Positions 1-6,291 of a stretch of 8,128 nucleotides of DNA are shown here, piece by piece; within the stretch, counting starts at the first letter, position 1, and each line of letters opens with the position of its first letter. Made by a program: the position numbers and the translations under genes. Under the pieces are notes generated by a model. The model worked only from the letters and a program-made list of their open reading frames with translations, did no database searches and was not told the origin of the DNA. This DNA comes from Pseudomonadota bacterium (GTDB lineage: Bacteria; Pseudomonadota; Gammaproteobacteria; Xanthomonadales; Rhodanobacteraceae): contig JAJYMF010000158.1 in assembly GCA_021787175.1 (NCBI GenBank), positions 1-8,128 on the forward strand, given 5' to 3'.

Positions 1-2
1 CC

Positions 3-758
3 AAGGTCCAGCCCGGCAAGCACTATCCGGCCGCGGCGGGCGCGAAGAAGCCGCGCACCTTCCGCATCTACCGCTGGAGCCCGGACGACGGCCGGAACCC
101 GCGCGTCGACACCTACGAGGTGGACGTCTCCAACTGCCCGATGGTTCTCGACGTCCTGCTGAAGATCAAGAACGAGATCGACGCGACCCTGACCCTGCGG
201 CGCTCCTGCCGCGAGGGCATCTGCGGCTCGTGCGCGATGAACATCGACGGCACCAACACGCTCGCCTGCACCCATGCGGTGGACGACTGCAGCCGCGGCG
301 AGATCCCGATCTACCCGCTGCCGCACATGCCGGTGGTCAAGGACCTGGTACCGGATCTGAGCCATTTCTACGCGCAGCACGCCTCGATCCGTCCGTGGAT
401 CCGCACCCAGAGCCCGGCGCCGTCCGATCGCGAGCGCCTGCAGTCGCCCGAGGAGCGCAAGAAGCTCGACGGCCTCTACGAGTGCATCCTCTGCGCCTGT
501 TGCTCGACCTCGTGTCCGAGCTACTGGTGGAACGGCGACCGCTACCTCGGCCCGGCCGTGCTGTTGCAGGCCTACCGCTGGATCGTCGACAGTCGCGACG
601 AGGACACCGGCGCCCGCCTCGACGAGCTCGAGGATCCGTTCCGCCTGTATCGCTGCCACACCATCATGAACTGCACGCGCACCTGCCCCAAGGGCCTCAA
701 TCCGGCCAAGGCGATCGCCGAGATCAAGAAGCTGATCGTCGAGCGCCGGATGGCGTGA
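3..758 (+). CDS. sdhB: Succinate dehydrogenase iron-sulfur subunit SdhB (5' end cut off)
   Basis: This is the electron-transfer subunit of succinate dehydrogenase (complex II). It passes electrons from the FAD of SdhA through three iron-sulfur clusters to quinone, at the cytoplasmic face of the inner membrane. The frame is open from the first full codon at position 3 and 251 residues are visible; no start is seen, and by comparison with family members I infer that about ten residues are missing. Counting from position 3, the [2Fe-2S] ligands are C69, C74, C77 and C89 (motif CREGICGSC, then a later Cys). The ferredoxin-like second half has C161, C164, C167 and C171 (CILCACCSTSCP), then C218, C224 and C228 (CHTIMNCTRTCPKG), which complete the [4Fe-4S] and [3Fe-4S] sites. 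An internal GTG at 120 is not the start, because conserved sequence (TFRIYRW and onward) lies before it. sdhC, sdhD and sdhA are expected upstream of the window. Confidence 0.97.
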   Translation, partial: KVQPGKHYPAAAGAKKPRTFRIYRWSPDDGRNPRVDTYEVDVSNCPMVLDVLLKIKNEIDATLTLRRSCREGICGSCAMNIDGTNTLACTHAVDDCSRGEIPIYPLPHMPVVKDLVPDLSHFYAQHASIRPWIRTQSPAPSDRERLQSPEERKKLDGLYECILCACCSTSCPSYWWNGDRYLGPAVLLQAYRWIVDSRDEDTGARLDELEDPFRLYRCHTIMNCTRTCPKGLNPAKAIAEIKKLIVERRMA

Positions 759-773
759 GAGGAGCGGGTGAGG

Positions 774-787
774 GGTGAGCGGTGAGC
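774..787. repeat. Tandem heptamer GGTGAGC x2
   Basis: The 7-base unit ggtgagc occurs twice without a gap (774-780 and 781-787), just after the sdhB stop. A related gggtgag lies immediately before it (766-772). It is a very small tandem repeat, probably replication slippage in non-coding DNA, with no function assigned. Confidence 0.5.
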
Positions 788-846
788 GGAAAGAGCAGGC
801 TGTCATCCCTTGGGGACTTCTCCGCTGGACTTCCTTCGGTCGCGTT

Positions 847-948
847 GGTCATCCTGAACGAAGTGAAGGATCTTCCCGCACGACCATGCTTCGGCACAGC
901 TCACCCGCGTGCCGGCGAGACAGGCCCTTTGCTGCGCCCAGGGTGACA
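847..948. repeat. Imperfect inverted-repeat (REP/BIME-like) intergenic element
   Basis: Two 27-base arms face each other: the left arm is 847-873 (begins ggtcatcctgaacg) and the right arm is 922-948 (ends gcgcccagggtgaca). The reverse complement of the right arm matches the left at about 17 of 27 positions by hand alignment. Between them is a perfect 6-base stem, CGGCAC (892-897) with GTGCCG (909-914), so the whole unit could fold into a long interrupted hairpin. The left arm can also pair with sequence before it: CTTCCTTCG at 830-838 against CGAAGTGAAG at 859-868, with one bulge. A fragment tgtcatcc at 801-808 resembles the arm start, so a degraded extra copy may precede it. Repeats containing gtcatcctgaacgaagtgaagg are familiar between genes in several proteobacteria. 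Only one unit lies in this window, so its repeat status genome-wide is an inference. Confidence 0.7.
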
Positions 949-972
949 AGCTTGAATCCGAGTCCCGCGTCC

Positions 973-1221
973 ATGAACGAAGCCGCCCGCAAACGCCTCG
1001 CCTGGCGCTGCCGCCGCGGCACGCGCGAGCTGGACATCCTGCTCGGGGGCTGGTTGCGCGAGGAGTTCGTCATGGCCAGCGAGGCCGAGCGGGCGGCTTT
1101 CGAAAGCCTGCTCGAGCAACAGGATCCCGATCTCTGGGACTGGCTGATGGCGCGGATGCCGCCGCCGCGGGCCGACTGGCAGGCGATCATCGATGCGATC
1201 CGCGCCCGACATCAGCTTTGA
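973..1221 (+). CDS. sdhE: FAD assembly factor SdhE (YgfY/CptB, DUF339)
   Basis: This small cytoplasmic protein (82 residues) promotes covalent attachment of FAD to SdhA, and in related bacteria to fumarate reductase. The family signature RGxxE is present as R15-G-T-R-E19 within CRRGTRELD; the glycine there (G16) is the residue known to be essential for flavinylation in E. coli SdhE. The rest fits the five-helix family fold, including the acidic stretch LLEQQDPDLWDWLM. Length is close to the usual 80-90 residues. I chose the ATG at 973 although the frame stays open back to a GTG at 775: those 66 extra codons run through the inverted repeat and do not resemble the family. No clear Shine-Dalgarno is seen; gag at 959-961 is weak. 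Its place directly after sdhB fits its role. In E. coli the homologue was also proposed as antitoxin CptB, partner of CptA/YgfX, which follows here too. Confidence 0.93.
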   Translation: MNEAARKRLAWRCRRGTRELDILLGGWLREEFVMASEAERAAFESLLEQQDPDLWDWLMARMPPPRADWQAIIDAIRARHQL

Positions 1222-1609
1222 CCTGAAACCCTCGCCGAGCGAGCTGGCGCTGCTGGCTGCCGTGACCGTGCTGGCCCTGATCGGCGCGTGGGGTGCGGAT
1301 CTCGACGGATTGGCGCGGCTGGCGCTCGCCGCCGTGGTGCTGGCTGTGGCGGGCGATGCCTTGCACCGACGCTTGCGTCCGCCACTGGCGGCCGTGCGCT
1401 GGCGCGGCGATGGCGAGGTGCGGGTGATGCTGCGCGATGGCAGCGAGGTCGAGGCCACGTTGAGCGGCCATCGCTGGGGTCCGCTGATCGTGCTGGCGCT
1501 GGCCTGGCGCGGGCGCCGGCTGGGCCTGTGGTTGTGGCCCGATCAGCTGGATGCCGACAGCCGTCGGCGGTTGCGCATGCGTCTGTCGGTGGCTGCTGAC
1601 GCTCGCTGA
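1193..1609 (+). CDS. ygfX: YgfX/CptA-like inner-membrane protein
   Basis: A 138-residue protein whose start lies 29 bases inside sdhE, in another frame. Two adjacent hydrophobic segments near residues 16-34 and 38-57 predict a membrane hairpin. A cytoplasmic C-terminal part follows, with a Trp-rich strand (RLGLWLWPDQLDADSRRRLR); a D-x-L followed by an Arg-rich LRxxL pattern is typical of the YgfX family. In E. coli, YgfX (CptA) was reported to bind FtsZ and MreB and inhibit their assembly, with YgfY/SdhE acting against it; that toxin-antitoxin role is not settled. The adjacency to sdhE, more than strong sequence identity, supports the call. The start at 1193 is uncertain because no ribosome binding site is visible, but translation could be coupled to sdhE. 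It could otherwise be a generic two-helix membrane protein. Confidence 0.75.
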   Translation: MRSAPDISFDLKPSPSELALLAAVTVLALIGAWGADLDGLARLALAAVVLAVAGDALHRRLRPPLAAVRWRGDGEVRVMLRDGSEVEATLSGHRWGPLIVLALAWRGRRLGLWLWPDQLDADSRRRLRMRLSVAADAR

Positions 1610-1700
1610 GGGCGTCCGCCGCTTGCCGCGTCGTCACCCTTCGGGCACTCTGCCGCGGCCCTGCGGTCTCAAGCGCCGCACCCTCGTCGGCCGCCTTCCC

Positions 1701-2942
1701 ATGTTTCGACCCCTGAGCCTGTTCATCGGTCTGCGCTACACGCGGGCCAAGAGTCGCAACCACTTCATCTCGTTCATCTCGCTGGTGTCGATGATGGGCA
1801 TCGCGATCGGCGTCACTGCCCTGATCGCGGTGATTTCGGTGATGAACGGCTTCGACCACGAACTGAAGTCGCGCATCCTCGGCATGACCGCGGAGGCCAC
1901 CGTCAGCGGCATCGACGGCTCCATCCGCGACTGGCCGCACGCGGTCCGGCTGGCGGAGCGGACGCCGCACGTGATCGCCGCGGCCCCCTATGTCGACAAC
2001 TTCGCCCTGCTCGACGGCCAGCGCAGCCAGGGCGCGGTAGTGCGCGGCATCCTGCCCGCCGACGAGGCGCGCGTCTCCGACATCGCCGGCAAGGTCGTGC
2101 AGGGCTCGCTGGACCGGCTGGCGCCCGGCAGCTGGAACATCGCGCTGGGCCGCGATCTGGCGCTGGCGCTGGGGGTGAACGTCGGCGACAAGCTGGTGCT
2201 GATCGCGCCGCAGGTCACGGCGACGCCGATCGGTGCCGTGCCGCGCCTGCGCAGCTTCACCGTCGGCGCGATCTTCGCCGCCGGCATGGAGGAGTACGAC
2301 TCCAGCCTGGCGGTGATCAACATGCGCGACGCCGAGAAGCTCTACCAGCTGTCCGGCCCGACCGGCATCCGTCTCAAGCTCGACAACCCCTCGCGCGCCT
2401 ACCAGGTCGGTCGCGAGCTGGCGCGTCGGCTGGGCGGCGACTACATGGTGCAGACCTGGATGGACAGCCACTCCAACTTCTTCAAGGCGGTGGCGATGGA
2501 GAAGAAGGTGATGTTCGTGATCCTGTCGCTGATCGTCGCCGTGGCCGCCTTCAACCTGGTCTCGACCCTGGTGATGCTGGTCACCGACAAGCAGGCCGAC
2601 ATCGCCATCCTGCGCACGCTGGGCGCCACGCCGCGCACGGTGATGGGCGTGTTCGTGGTCCAGGGCATGGTGTCGGGGCTGATCGGCATCGCCAGCGGCG
2701 TGGTCGGCGGCGTGCTGCTGGCGTGGAATCTGCAGGCGATCGTCGACTGGATCCAGCGCGTGTTCCACGTGCAGTTCCTGTCGCCCGATGTCTACTACAT
2801 CAGCAACCTGCCGTCCGAGCTGCACTGGAGCGACGTCGGCTGGATCAGTCTGATGGCGTTCGCATTCGCACTGCTGGCGACGCTGTATCCGGCCTGGCGC
2901 GGCGCGCGCACGCAGCCGGCGGAGGCGTTGCGCTATGAATAG
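1701..2942 (+). CDS. lolC: Lipoprotein-releasing ABC transporter permease LolC/LolE family
   Basis: This inner-membrane permease works with the LolD ATPase to extract outer-membrane lipoproteins and hand them to the periplasmic chaperone LolA. It has 413 residues, as expected. The N-terminus MFRPLSLFIGLRYTRAKSRN leads into transmembrane helix 1 (about 22-48, ending VMNGFDHELKSRILG). A large periplasmic MacB-like domain follows (about 50-265), then helices near 270-294, 313-341 and 380-398, and the usual end YPAWRGARTQPAEALRYE. The periplasmic stretch 169-187 contains TPIGAVPR (P176, P181), resembling the proline-bearing LolA-binding Hook of E. coli LolC. An upstream in-frame ATG at 1551 was rejected: it overlaps ygfX and adds 50 residues unlike the family. 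No Shine-Dalgarno precedes 1701. lolD overlaps or follows at once. No second permease gene (lolE) is present here. Confidence 0.93.
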   Translation: MFRPLSLFIGLRYTRAKSRNHFISFISLVSMMGIAIGVTALIAVISVMNGFDHELKSRILGMTAEATVSGIDGSIRDWPHAVRLAERTPHVIAAAPYVDNFALLDGQRSQGAVVRGILPADEARVSDIAGKVVQGSLDRLAPGSWNIALGRDLALALGVNVGDKLVLIAPQVTATPIGAVPRLRSFTVGAIFAAGMEEYDSSLAVINMRDAEKLYQLSGPTGIRLKLDNPSRAYQVGRELARRLGGDYMVQTWMDSHSNFFKAVAMEKKVMFVILSLIVAVAAFNLVSTLVMLVTDKQADIAILRTLGATPRTVMGVFVVQGMVSGLIGIASGVVGGVLLAWNLQAIVDWIQRVFHVQFLSPDVYYISNLPSELHWSDVGWISLMAFAFALLATLYPAWRGARTQPAEALRYE

Positions 2943-2988
2943 GAATAGCGGGACCCGGGACGTGCAAAGCCGGGCGGAAGGGCAAGTC

Positions 2989-3696
2989 ATGGGCGAGAGG
3001 CTCGCGAAAGGCGATACGGTGCTGCGCGTCACCGCTGTGGCCAAGACCTACAGCGAAGGCCGGCTGCGCACCGAGGTGCTCGCTGCGGCCAGCTTCGAGC
3101 TCAAGCGCGGCGCGACGCTGGCGATCGTCGGCGCCTCGGGTGCCGGCAAAAGCACCCTGCTGCACATCGTCGGCGGACTGGACACGCCCAGCGCCGGCGA
3201 GATCGAGGTCGAGGGCCGGATCCTGTCGCGGCTGAGCGACGCCGAGCGCGGACGCGTGCGCAACCGCTCGCTGGGCTTCATCTACCAGTTCCACCACCTG
3301 CTGCCCGAGTTCAGCGCGCTGGAGAACGTCGCCATGCCGCTGCTGATCCGCGGCACGCCGGTGCCGGAGGCGCGCGAGCGCAGCCGCGCGCTGCTCGAGC
3401 GCGTCGGCCTCGGCGCGCGGCTCGAACACAAGCCGGGAGAACTGTCCGGCGGCGAGCGCCAGCGCTGCGCGGTGGCGCGCGCACTGGTGACGCAGCCGGC
3501 CTGCGTGCTGGGCGACGAGCCCACCGGCAACCTGGACGAGAAGAACGCCGCGCAGGTCTACGACCTGATGCTGCAGCTCAATCGCGAGATCGGCACCAGT
3601 TTCGTGCTGGTGACCCACGACCCGCGCCTCGCCGCGCGCATGGACCGCGTGCTGGAACTGTCCGGCGGGCAGCTGCACCCGTACACGCCGGACTGA
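2989..3696 (+). CDS. lolD: Lipoprotein-releasing system ATPase LolD
   Basis: ABC ATPase that powers lipoprotein release by the LolC-type permease at the cytoplasmic side of the inner membrane. Motifs in the 235-residue form: Walker A GASGAGKST (48-56), Q-loop Q100 in the LolD-typical LGFIYQFHHLLPEF, signature LSGGE (152-156), Walker B VLGDEP (173-178, catalytic E177), D-loop NLD and switch H210. The run FHHLLPEFSALENVAMPLL is characteristic of LolD rather than other members of the MacB-type ABC family. I chose ATG 2989 because it gives the usual length and has GGAAGG (2976-2981) seven bases upstream. ATG 2935 is an alternative: it overlaps the lolC stop, has GGAGG (2921-2925) nine bases upstream and would add 18 residues. 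Those residues (NRNSGTRDVQSRAEGQ) look non-homologous, but this start cannot be excluded. Confidence 0.95.
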   Translation: MGERLAKGDTVLRVTAVAKTYSEGRLRTEVLAAASFELKRGATLAIVGASGAGKSTLLHIVGGLDTPSAGEIEVEGRILSRLSDAERGRVRNRSLGFIYQFHHLLPEFSALENVAMPLLIRGTPVPEARERSRALLERVGLGARLEHKPGELSGGERQRCAVARALVTQPACVLGDEPTGNLDEKNAAQVYDLMLQLNREIGTSFVLVTHDPRLAARMDRVLELSGGQLHPYTPD

Positions 3697-3708
3697 GCCG
3701 CGCGCGGC
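3697..3708. other. Perfect 12-bp palindrome after the lolD stop
   Basis: GCCGCGCGCGGC begins directly after the lolD stop codon and is self-complementary across 12 bases. There is no T run, so it is not a standard terminator. In such GC-rich DNA palindromes of this kind arise easily by chance; it could slightly stabilise the 3' end of lolD mRNA. Confidence 0.4.
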
Positions 3709-3713
3709 ATCCC

Positions 3714-3718
3714 GGAGG
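3714..3718 (+). promoter_or_regulatory. Ribosome binding site of comEC
   Basis: GGAGG, continuing into a run of G, lies four bases before the ATG at 3723. The spacing is short, but this is the only good Shine-Dalgarno near the start and favours ATG 3723 over a downstream in-frame GTG at 3810. Confidence 0.6.
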
Positions 3719-3722
3719 GGGG

Positions 3723-6146
3723 ATGACGCTGCCGCCCACATCGCCAGGGGGAGTTGCCGCCGCCGTGGCGGCGGTTTGCAGAGCGGCTGCGGCGCGCCTG
3801 CGCGGCGCCGTGTGCCGGGCCGCGGATGCGCCCGTCGTCTCGGGATTGCGCCCCGTGCACGCGCTGGCCGTACTGACCGGCGCGCTGGCCGCGGCCTTGC
3901 TGCCGGTGCTGCCGCCACGCGTCGCGCTGCTGGTTCTTGCGGCGATCGCGGTGGCCCTGCTGGCGCTGCCGCGGGCGCGGCCACTGCGCATGCTCGCGCT
4001 GCTGGCGCTGGGTTTTGCGTGGACGGCCTGGCGCGCGCAGGACGTGCTCGATGCGCGCCTGCCGCACGCGCTGGAGGGGCGCGACCTGGTCGTGGTCGGT
4101 ACGGTCGCGGGTCTGCCCGAGAGCGCCGATGCCGCGACGCGCTTCGACTTCGATCTGCGCGAGGTGCGCCAGGGCGATGACGCGGTGCCGCTGCGCGGCA
4201 GCGTGCGCCTGGCCTGGTACGGGCGCGCCGAAGCGCCGCCGGTGCTGGCACCCTGCGAACGCTGGCGGCTGACGGTGCGACTGAAGCGGCCGCACGGGCT
4301 GGTCAATCCGGGCGGCTTCGATGGCGAGCGGCATGCCGCCGAGCGCGGCATCGTCGCCGCCGGCTACGTGCGCGACGCGCGCAGCGCCGAGCGTCTGGGC
4401 CGCGATGCCGTGTGCGCGGACCGGCTGCGCGCGCGGCTGTCGAAGGCAATCGCGACGGCGCGCCCGCCCGGCGACGCGACCACGCCGCTGCTGCAGGCGC
4501 TGGCGGTCGGCGATCAGCGCGGGCTCGATGCGCACGCCTGGGACGTGCTGCGCGCCACCGGCGTCGGTCACCTGATCGCGATCTCCGGCCTGCATGTGGG
4601 CCTGGCCGCGATCGTCGGCGCACTGGCCGTGCGTCTGCTGTGGTGGTCGTGGCCCGCGCTGGCGTTGCGGCTGCCGCGCCGACGCGCCGAGGCGCCGGTC
4701 GCGCTGCTGGCGGCCACCGCCTACGGCGCGCTGGCCGGCTTCGGGCTGCCGACCACGCGCACCCTGCTGATGATCGCGGTCGGTGCGCTGGCGATCGGCT
4801 TGCGCCGCCATGTCGGCGCCGCGCAGGGTCTGGCGCTGGCGCTGCTGGCGATCCTGCTGTGGGATCCGCTGGCGCTGCTGTCGGCGGGGTTCTGGCTGTC
4901 CTTCGTCGGCGTCGCGATGCTGCTCTATACCCTGCGGCCGGGACGCGGGCTGCGCGCGTGGCTGCTCGAGCTGGGCTGGGCGCAGGCGGTGATGACGCTG
5001 GCGCTGCTGCCGCTGACGGTGGCGCTGTTCGGACAGAGCTCGCTGGTGGGGCCGCTGGCCAACGCGGTCGCGGTGCCGCTGATGAGCTTCGTGATCGTGC
5101 CCGTCGATCTGCTGGCGGTGCTGCTGCTGGGTGCCGGGCTGCCGGGCGGGGCGGCGATGCTGGCGCTGGCGGCGTCGCTGATGCGCGCGCAGTGGCAGTT
5201 GCTGGAGCGTCTGGCCGCGTGGCCACTGGCGCAGTGGTACTGGCCCGAACCTTCGGCATGGGCCCTGGCGCTGGCCGCGCTGGGCGTGCTCTGGCTGCTG
5301 CTGCCGCGCGGCGCGCCGGCGCGCGCGCTGGGCGTCGTGCTGCTGCTGCCGCTGCTGCTGGCGCGACCGCCGGCACCAGGGCGTGGCGATTTCGAGGCCA
5401 CCGTGCTCGACGTCGGTCAGGGCCTCGCGGTGCTGGTGCGCACCCAGGACCATGCGCTGCTGTTCGATGCCGGCGCGCGCTTTCCGTCCGGCTACGACCT
5501 CGGCGAAGCCGCGGTGACGCCGTCGCTGCGCGCGCTGGGCGTGCGCCGGCTCGACCTGCTGGTGGTCAGCCACGGCGACAACGACCACGCCGGCGGCGCA
5601 CGCGCGGTCCAGTCCGCGTTTCCGCAGGCGGCCCTGCTCGGCAGCGAGCCACGGCGCAGCGGTCTGCCCCTGGCGCCCTGCCAGGCAGGTCAATCCTGGA
5701 GCTGGAACGATGTGGATGTGCGTGTCGTGCATCCCGGCGCGGCGATGCCGGAAGGCCGCAACGACGGCTCCTGCGTGCTGCTGATCGCAGGCCGTTCCGG
5801 TCGTCTGCTGTTGAGCGGCGACATCGAGGCGCGCGGCGAGGCGGCGGTCGCCGCTGCGCTGCCGTCAGCGCCCACTCCGCTGGTCTTGCAGGTGCCGCAT
5901 CACGGCAGCAAGACCTCGTCGGGCGAAGGATTTCTGCAAACGCTGGCGCCGCGCGCGGCCCTGGTCTCGGCCGGCTACCGCAGCCGCTTCGGGCATCCGC
6001 ATCCGCGGGTGGTGGAGCGCTACCGCGCGCTGGCGATTCCGCTGTTCAACACCGCCGATGCGGGCGCGCTGCGGCTGACGTTCGCCGCCGACGGCCCGCA
6101 CGTCGAGAGCGAACGCGCGCGCCGCCGGCGCTGGTGGCGCGATTAG
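3723..6146 (+). CDS. comEC: DNA internalisation competence protein ComEC/Rec2
   Basis: This inner-membrane channel carries single-stranded DNA into the cytoplasm during natural transformation. The 807 residues show the three-part family layout. Hydrophobic helices (about 46-106) and a DUF4131/OB-like region ending in NPGGFDGERHAAERG (195-209) come first. The polytopic Competence domain follows (about 255-550), with its hallmark HLIAISGLHVGL (283-294) and LPTTRTLLMI. Last is a metallo-beta-lactamase-like domain (about 558-800) with VLDVGQG, SHGDNDHAGG (H617, D619, D621, H622), LLLSGDIE (D700) and PHHGSK (H726, H727); its metal-binding residues look intact, consistent with the proposed nuclease role. 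The gene begins 26 bases after lolD. The first 36 or so residues are Ala/Arg-rich and look unconserved, so a GTG start at 3810 is an alternative. The reading frame is unbroken. Whether the organism is transformable cannot be told from this window. Confidence 0.95.
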   Translation: MTLPPTSPGGVAAAVAAVCRAAAARLRGAVCRAADAPVVSGLRPVHALAVLTGALAAALLPVLPPRVALLVLAAIAVALLALPRARPLRMLALLALGFAWTAWRAQDVLDARLPHALEGRDLVVVGTVAGLPESADAATRFDFDLREVRQGDDAVPLRGSVRLAWYGRAEAPPVLAPCERWRLTVRLKRPHGLVNPGGFDGERHAAERGIVAAGYVRDARSAERLGRDAVCADRLRARLSKAIATARPPGDATTPLLQALAVGDQRGLDAHAWDVLRATGVGHLIAISGLHVGLAAIVGALAVRLLWWSWPALALRLPRRRAEAPVALLAATAYGALAGFGLPTTRTLLMIAVGALAIGLRRHVGAAQGLALALLAILLWDPLALLSAGFWLSFVGVAMLLYTLRPGRGLRAWLLELGWAQAVMTLALLPLTVALFGQSSLVGPLANAVAVPLMSFVIVPVDLLAVLLLGAGLPGGAAMLALAASLMRAQWQLLERLAAWPLAQWYWPEPSAWALALAALGVLWLLLPRGAPARALGVVLLLPLLLARPPAPGRGDFEATVLDVGQGLAVLVRTQDHALLFDAGARFPSGYDLGEAAVTPSLRALGVRRLDLLVVSHGDNDHAGGARAVQSAFPQAALLGSEPRRSGLPLAPCQAGQSWSWNDVDVRVVHPGAAMPEGRNDGSCVLLIAGRSGRLLLSGDIEARGEAAVAAALPSAPTPLVLQVPHHGSKTSSGEGFLQTLAPRAALVSAGYRSRFGHPHPRVVERYRALAIPLFNTADAGALRLTFAADGPHVESERARRRRWWRD
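3757..3774 (+). other. Strong GC hairpin at the 5' end of comEC
   Basis: CCGCCGCC-GT-GGCGGCGG can pair over eight bases (a real RNA loop would open one or two of these) and is followed by TTT. It lies 34 bases inside comEC if the ATG at 3723 is used, and about 60 bases after the lolD stop. It could act as an RNA structure that dampens comEC expression or a weak terminator for lolD. It also encodes an Ala-rich stretch, so it may just be coding bias. Confidence 0.4.
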
Positions 6147-6152
6147 CCTTCA

Positions 6153-6193
6153 CCGCAGGCCCCGCGCGCGTGTCGCGACGCCGTCCGCAGGCC
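6153..6193. repeat. Direct repeat CCGCAGGCC flanking a palindrome, upstream of exbB promoter
   Basis: The 9-base word CCGCAGGCC occurs at 6153-6161 and 6185-6193, 32 bases apart (about three helical turns). Between them is the perfect palindrome GTCGCGAC (6172-6179). The group lies between the comEC stop and the exbB promoter. The arrangement could be an operator, but GC-rich sequence gives such matches by chance and no regulator is known to me for this motif. Confidence 0.35.
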
Positions 6194-6247
6194 GCGCCCA
6201 CGCGCCCTTCGCGCTGCGACCTTGCGCACAGGCGGCGCGCGGATCGC

Positions 6248-6256
6248 TGTTATGAT
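6248..6256 (+). promoter_or_regulatory. Probable extended -10 promoter for exbB-exbD-msbA
   Basis: TGTTATGAT contains a TGn extension plus TATGAT (6251-6256), one base from the TATAAT consensus, in otherwise very GC-rich surroundings. No good -35 lies at 16-18 bases; TTGCGC at 6222-6227 is 23 bases away and too far. Extended -10 promoters can work without a -35. Transcription would start near 6262-6264, giving a leader of about 29 bases before the exbB ATG. Confidence 0.6.
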
Positions 6257-6280
6257 TCCGGCGCTTGCGTGGCAACCCCT

Positions 6281-6286
6281 GAGGTG
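6281..6286 (+). promoter_or_regulatory. Ribosome binding site of exbB
   Basis: GAGGTG lies five bases before the ATG at 6292 and fits the Shine-Dalgarno sequence well. It supports this start, which also gives the normal ExbB/TolQ N-terminus. Confidence 0.65.
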
Positions 6287-6291
6287 CGGGA

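Noticed and set aside
1551..1700. Upstream in-frame start for lolC at 1551
   Set aside because: It overlaps ygfX and adds 50 Arg/Cys-rich residues before the conserved MFRPLSLFIGLRY start.
1610..1700. Possible promoter or terminator in the gap before lolC
   Set aside because: No -10-like sequence, no hairpin with a T run and no Shine-Dalgarno could be seen in these 91 bases.
1212..3044. A 610-codon open frame on the minus strand
   Set aside because: It lies opposite ygfX, lolC and the start of lolD. Its product is rich in Arg, His, Gln and Asp with no recognisable domain, as expected from the antisense of GC-biased codons.
4840..5360. Repeated ctgctg-type runs in comEC
   Set aside because: They encode leucine in membrane helices, are explained by codon bias, and do not form a regular tandem repeat.
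3558..5732. A 724-codon open frame on the minus strand
   Set aside because: It is opposite lolD and comEC and gives a Gln/Arg/His-rich low-complexity product. comEC on the + strand has clear domains and motifs.
6222..6227. TTGCGC as a -35 box for the exbB promoter
   Set aside because: It is 23 bases from the -10, too far for a sigma-70 promoter; the TGn extension explains the promoter better.
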